From contig NZ_JAPFFT010000005.1 of assembly GCF_026241105.1 (NCBI RefSeq), forward strand, positions 124,001 to 188,000: 64,000 nucleotides of DNA. Direction: 5' to 3'. Made by a program: the position numbers and the translations under genes. Source of the DNA: Arthrobacter rhizophilus (GTDB taxonomy: Bacteria; Actinomycetota; Actinomycetes; Actinomycetales; Micrococcaceae). Of this stretch, positions 60,542 through 64,000 are shown piece by piece. The notes under the pieces are model-generated. The model was not told the origin of the DNA and made no database searches. It saw only the letters and a list, made by a program, of their open reading frames with translations. Within the stretch, counting starts at the first letter, position 1, and every line of letters starts with the position of its first letter.

Positions 60542-60599
60542 TCAAACTCAACGCTTTGACGTTTTCTGATCTATAGAAACACTAAACGATCATTATCAA
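60542..60599 (-). promoter_or_regulatory. Promoter and DeoR-type operators of the SIS operon
   Basis: On the minus strand -35 TTGATA (60599-60594), 18-base spacer, -10 TATAGA (60575-60570). The dyad TTTCT-N7-AGAAA (60579-60563) overlaps the -10 box, and TCAAA-N8-TTTGA (60542-60559) lies just downstream. Both are good DeoR-family operator candidates for repression. Confidence 0.7.
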
Positions 60600-60641
60600 T
60601 CGCACAAGGATCGCGGAGAGCTGTGGACTCATCGAAAGAAA

Positions 60642-60674
60642 AAGCAGGGCCCCTCCATGTGAGAGGCCCTGCTT
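60642..60674 (-). terminator. hutI terminator
   Basis: Arms AAGCAGGGCC and GGCCCTGCTT, followed on the minus strand by TTTCTTTCG, giving a near-continuous U-run. Located 18 bases after the hutI stop. Confidence 0.88.
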
Positions 60675-60692
60675 GGTGTCGCGGAGATGGCT

Positions 60693-61916
60693 CTACAGCG
60701 CGCGGACTCCAGCCCGCCATACCGCGAAAGTCAGCGGGATACCGGGCCGGTAGGCCAGGTGGGTGGCCGACGGCGCCTTGAGCATGTGAAGGTCTGCACG
60801 GTGCCCGACGGCGATCGAGCCCACCGCCCGCTCGCCGTCGACGTCGTTGCCCGACTCCCTGCCGAGCGCGAGCGCACCGCCGTAGGTTGCGGCCCGGACG
60901 GCCTCGTGCACGCTCAAGTGCATCTGCAACACGGCCGTGGTGACGCAGAAGGCCATCGAGTTCGTATAGGAGGTGCCGGGGTTGCAGTTCGCAGCCAAGG
61001 CAATCTGCACTCCGGCGTCGATCAACGCACGGCCCGGGGCGAGCGGCTGGCGGGTGGAGAGATCGCAAGCAGGCAGGCAGGTAGCCACGGTGCCGCGGGT
61101 GCCCGTTCCGGTCGCAGCGTCCCAGCCGCTCCACGTCCCCGCGAGCGCCTGGATATCGGCCTCGGAAAGGTAGTTGACGTGGTCGACGCTGGCAGCGCCG
61201 AACTCCACAGCCAACTGGACACCGGGTCCAACACCTAACTGGTTGCCGTGGACGCGCAGGCCCAGGCCCGCATCCCGGCAGGCCGACAGCACGCGGCGCG
61301 ACTGTTCCTCGGTGAAGGCGCCCCGCTCGCAGAAAACATCGGCCCAACCGACGTAGGGGCGGACGGCCTCGAGCATCGGTCCGCAGACGAGGTCCGTATA
61401 CTCCTCGGCATCGGTTCCGGCCGGTACCAGGTGGGCGCCCAAGAAGGTGACTTCGTCCACGGTGGCAGCGGCGATGCGGGCGCTGCGGGCCTCGTTCTCC
61501 AGATCCAGTCCGTAGCCGGTCTTGCTCTCCAGGTAGGTGGTGCCTTGGGAGACGGCTTCGGCCACGCGTCCGGCGGCGAGGCGGGTCAGTTCCTCATCGC
61601 TTGCGGCGCGAGTGGCACCGGTGGTGACGGCGATGCCGCCGGCGCTGTAGCTCTGACCGGCCATCCTGGCCTCGAATTCGGCAGTGCGGTCTCCAGCGAA
61701 AATCAGGTGCGAATGCGAATCCACCCAGCCCGGAAGCACGGCGCGGCCCTCAGCGTCCACGCGCTCGTCAGTGGCGGGAGCCTCGGATGCGGGGCCGATC
61801 CAAGCGATCCGCTCACCCTCGATCACCACGGCGGCGTCTTTGAGGACGCGACGCTCCACGTCCTGGGTCATCAATTCGCCGATGTTGCTGATCAGTGTGC
61901 TCGTCTGCCCGCTCAT
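60693..61916 (-). CDS. hutI: Imidazolonepropionase
   Basis: 407 residues from the ATG at 61916; the open frame extends further but the extension is not protein-like. Amidohydrolase fold with the DSHSHLIFAGDR metal motif, TTYLESKTGYGLD, LRVHGNQLG and ANCNPGTSYT. It converts imidazolone-propionate to N-formimino-glutamate in histidine breakdown. No other hut genes were seen in the window. The DAO-type oxidase gene ends 11 bases upstream on the same strand. Confidence 0.95.
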   Translation of the reverse strand: MSGQTSTLISNIGELMTQDVERRVLKDAAVVIEGERIAWIGPASEAPATDERVDAEGRAVLPGWVDSHSHLIFAGDRTAEFEARMAGQSYSAGGIAVTTGATRAASDEELTRLAAGRVAEAVSQGTTYLESKTGYGLDLENEARSARIAAATVDEVTFLGAHLVPAGTDAEEYTDLVCGPMLEAVRPYVGWADVFCERGAFTEEQSRRVLSACRDAGLGLRVHGNQLGVGPGVQLAVEFGAASVDHVNYLSEADIQALAGTWSGWDAATGTGTRGTVATCLPACDLSTRQPLAPGRALIDAGVQIALAANCNPGTSYTNSMAFCVTTAVLQMHLSVHEAVRAATYGGALALGRESGNDVDGERAVGSIAVGHRADLHMLKAPSATHLAYRPGIPLTFAVWRAGVRAL

Positions 61917-61927
61917 GAACCTATTGT

Positions 61928-63025
61928 TCAACGGCGGATGGACCAACGGGTGGCCGCGAGCGAACCCGATGTCCGGGATACCGGACTGACGCCGGATATG
62001 GAGCCCAGAATCTCGGCGGCCGCCAGTTCGGCCATGGCCGAGGAAGTCTGGAAACCGTAGCCGCCTTGGCCCGCGAGCCAGAAGAAGCCGGGAGCCTCGG
62101 CGTCGAAACCCACCACCGGGACGCCATCGGCGGCTTCCGTGCGCAACCCGGTCCATGCCTTGGCCACGGATCGGATGCCCAGCGACGTGAGCGAGTTCAG
62201 CCGGGTCACCAGCTCTTCAACGTCGCCGGGCCGCGGCTGTGCGTCCTCGGGGCCGCTCGGCACCGTCTCCGACGGCGAAATGAGCACTTGCGCCCCCTCG
62301 CGCCGGAAATAGTAGGAATCATCCGCTGCCGCCACCATGGGGCTTCCCGGCGGAAGTGGGCGTTCGACGTCGACGATCGCCGCCGTGCGGCGGAAGGGTT
62401 GCAAGCCCAGCTTCTCCACCCCGCTGAGCACCGCGAGTTCGTCCGCCCAGGCACCGGCGGCGTTGACGACGACGGCGGACTGGAAGCCTTCCAGCCCGGC
62501 GCCCAGTTGCCAGCCAGAGCCGAGGCGTTGGGCTGAATGGACCCGGGCGCCGGTGATGATGTCCACTCCGCCGGCTTCGGCACGTTGGCGATGGTCCTCC
62601 AGCAACACGGGCGCATTGCAGGCGAATGATCCGGTATCCAGACCTGCGGCAGTAAAGGACTCCGGGTTGAGGGCCGGGCACAGTTCAAGGGCTTCGGCGT
62701 GCGTGATGGGATGCATATGGCCACTGGCCTCTGATCTGACCGTTGCTTCGTCGCCCACCAACATGAACGAGCGCGGTGCCAGCACCGGCACCGGCAACGT
62801 GGCGTCGCGGGCTGCCAACAGTTCCAGAGTTCGGACGGTGAGTTCCTGCACGACGGCGGGTCCATAGCTCGGGATCAGCTGCCGGGCCGAGCGGGACGAC
62901 GTGTGGTAGGCCAGCGTTTGTTCGGCCTCCACGAGCGCTACCGAACAGTGGCCGGCCAGCGCCGAGGCCAGGGACAATCCGGCGATGCCGCCGCCGACAA
63001 TTACCACGTCATAGTTTGCAGCCAT
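61928..63025 (-). CDS. DAO-family FAD oxidoreductase
   Basis: 365 residues. N-terminal Rossmann motif YDVVIVGGGIAGLSLASAL, HTSSRSARQLIPSYG near the flavin, VVVNAAGAWADELA in the middle and a C-terminal LAGQGGYGFQTSSAMAELAA that closes the FAD site. This is the D-amino-acid/glycine oxidase or glycerol-3-phosphate dehydrogenase-like group. Transcribed with hutI (11-base gap). Substrate not assigned. Confidence 0.9.
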   Translation of the reverse strand: MAANYDVVIVGGGIAGLSLASALAGHCSVALVEAEQTLAYHTSSRSARQLIPSYGPAVVQELTVRTLELLAARDATLPVPVLAPRSFMLVGDEATVRSEASGHMHPITHAEALELCPALNPESFTAAGLDTGSFACNAPVLLEDHRQRAEAGGVDIITGARVHSAQRLGSGWQLGAGLEGFQSAVVVNAAGAWADELAVLSGVEKLGLQPFRRTAAIVDVERPLPPGSPMVAAADDSYYFRREGAQVLISPSETVPSGPEDAQPRPGDVEELVTRLNSLTSLGIRSVAKAWTGLRTEAADGVPVVGFDAEAPGFFWLAGQGGYGFQTSSAMAELAAAEILGSISGVSPVSRTSGSLAATRWSIRR

Positions 63026-63089
63026 CCCTCCATCCTGTCAGCGCGGAAGCTCGGAAGCGAGAGGGCCAGTTGCGAGGGGATCAGCGGCA

Positions 63090-63560
63090 CTACTCCACCG
63101 CGGACGGCTTAATCCCGCTGTACGGTGTCCACCAGGTCAGTGGCTCCGTGACTGTGAAGCGCCGTCCCGAGATCGAGTCCGCCGGAATCCGGACAAAGTG
63201 GTCCTTCCGGCCGGCTTCCCACGGAAACAGGGGCAGCGAGAACGAGTTGACGACGTCGTCGATCTGTTTGACGGGGGCTGCCTTGCCATGGAGCACGACG
63301 CTCCATGCGACTCCGGTGGTCGCATCGACGCCGTCCACCTCCATGGCGACCGGGAATTCGCCCATGGCTGCGGCGAGCTTTGTGCCCGCCCCGGTTCTGA
63401 AGACAACCGTCCCCTGGTCCACGGCGTAGTTGATGGGGAAAATGTCGGGGTGGTCTCCGAGCCACACCGCCAGCCTGCCGACGGACACGCCCCTCAAGAG
63501 ATTCCAGCATTGCTGGGAATCCAACACCTCGGTGCGAGGTTGTGCTGCATCATTGTCCAT
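63090..63560 (-). CDS. PNPOx-like flavin-binding protein
   Basis: 156 residues. Pyridoxamine-phosphate-oxidase-like split barrel with LLRGVSVGRLAVWLGDHPDIFPINYAVD, VVFRTGAGTKLAAA and a WSVVLHGKA strand, the pattern of actinobacterial pyridoxamine 5'-phosphate oxidase-family or nitroreductase-like (F420/FMN) proteins. Cofactor and reaction unknown. Confidence 0.85.
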   Translation of the reverse strand: MDNDAAQPRTEVLDSQQCWNLLRGVSVGRLAVWLGDHPDIFPINYAVDQGTVVFRTGAGTKLAAAMGEFPVAMEVDGVDATTGVAWSVVLHGKAAPVKQIDDVVNSFSLPLFPWEAGRKDHFVRIPADSISGRRFTVTEPLTWWTPYSGIKPSAVE

Positions 63561-63608
63561 GCTGCCGATCCTAGGCCTCTGACCCCTCTCGGGACAGGGC
63601 TTAGGGGT

Positions 63609-64000
63609 TCAGCGTAGGTATTGGAGCTGACTGAAGTGGCTGATGTAGCTATCCAAAAGCTCTTGCGCCACTCTGACCGAATCCACCAAAGGGTTCATGG
63701 ACAGCGCCTTGTAAGCGGAGCGCCGGGAACCAGTGAGCGCAGCGTCGATTGTGGCGCGTTCCACGGCCTTTGCGTTGATGACGAGTCCCCGGGCGTAGTC
63801 CGGCAAGGACTTCGCCGGGAGCAAGCGGACTCCACCGGCATCCACCAAGCAGGGTGCCTCGATGACGGCGTCGGCGTCGAGCTCAGCCAGGGTGCCGTTA
63901 TTGGGGACGTTCAGGATCAGGCGGGCAGCTTCCCCCTGGCTGATGGCCCGCATGATGCCTAGAGCGACGGTCTCGTAGCCGCCCGACACCAGGTCCGCGG
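63609..64000 (-). CDS. 6-phospho-glycosidase, GH4 family (5' part outside window)
   Basis: Only the last ~130 residues are visible; the gene continues past the right edge. The GH4 C-terminal features are clear: ILNVPNNGTLAELDADAVIEAPCLVDAGG, LPDYARGLVINAKAVERATIDAALTGSR and the closing LVDSVRVAQELLDSYISHF. GH4 enzymes are NAD- and metal-dependent and cleave 6-phospho-alpha- or beta-glucosides (CelF type). Confidence 0.93.
   Translation of the reverse strand, partial: ADLVSGGYETVALGIMRAISQGEAARLILNVPNNGTLAELDADAVIEAPCLVDAGGVRLLPAKSLPDYARGLVINAKAVERATIDAALTGSRRSAYKALSMNPLVDSVRVAQELLDSYISHFSQLQYLR

Noticed and set aside
1..64000. CRISPR arrays, rRNA genes, BGC core enzymes
   Set aside because: No regularly spaced repeats, no rRNA sequence and no PKS, NRPS or RiPP precursor genes were seen.

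Overview
This is a 64-kb piece of a high-GC actinobacterial chromosome, most likely from an Arthrobacter or Paenarthrobacter-type member of the Micrococcaceae. The evidence is the rpsB-tsf-pyrH-frr-cdsA block with an M23 peptidase gene divergent to rpsB, the dusB-dgt-dnaG-tRNA-Asn order with glyS nearby, an actinobacterial SAM-IV riboswitch before metX, many 4-base start/stop overlaps, and several genes with leaderless-looking starts. No phage, plasmid, CRISPR or rRNA genes were seen. The species is inferred from gene content only.

Layout. 0-5.6 kb: two acetate-type symporter/DUF485 pairs around a LytS/LytTR two-component system. 5.6-10.6 kb: a DivIVA-repeat gene, then cdsA, frr, pyrH, tsf and rpsB, all on the minus strand. 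11-15.7 kb: an M23 peptidase with a damaged 3' end, an acyl-CoA dehydrogenase, a secreted protein, and a small islet (SGNH hydrolase plus padR remnant) between a CAT-anticodon tRNA gene and a decayed copy of that tRNA's 3' half with its terminator. 15.8-21.7 kb: glycosyltransferase, DMT transporter, CDP-alcohol phosphatidyltransferase, holin-like protein, MFS exporter and small proteins.

21.7-32.5 kb: a 10.6-kb accessory region between two identical tRNA-Asn genes (84-bp perfect direct repeat). It holds a 1100-residue modular polysaccharide deacetylase and a five-gene, translationally coupled aromatic-degradation operon (extradiol dioxygenase, FAH-family hydrolase, acyl-CoA ligase, DoxX-like membrane protein, MhpA-like monooxygenase) with a divergent TetR gene and a 14-bp palindromic operator. 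Nearly identical terminators flank the catabolic part.

32.5-47 kb: dnaG, dgt, dusB, an ABC exporter/two-component module, a YibE/F membrane protein, a 6-HDNO-like flavoprotein, a GNAT protein, glyS and a DUF606 transporter. 47-56 kb: S4 protein, esterase, a second SGNH hydrolase, a SHOCT protein, metX with its riboswitch, a secreted subtilase with three C-terminal repeats, VOC protein, CPBP protease and a histidine phosphatase. 56-60.6 kb: an amino-sugar/tagatose-type operon (SIS isomerase, ROK kinase, PfkB kinase, class II aldolase) with a DeoR regulator and a clear promoter/operator. 60.7-64 kb: hutI, a DAO-type oxidase, a PNPOx-like protein and the end of a GH4 glycosidase gene.

The strongest candidates for something not yet described are the tRNA-Asn-bounded aromatic operon, the tRNA-remnant islet, and a 16-bp operator shared by the acyl-CoA dehydrogenase and the esterase/SGNH hydrolase pair.
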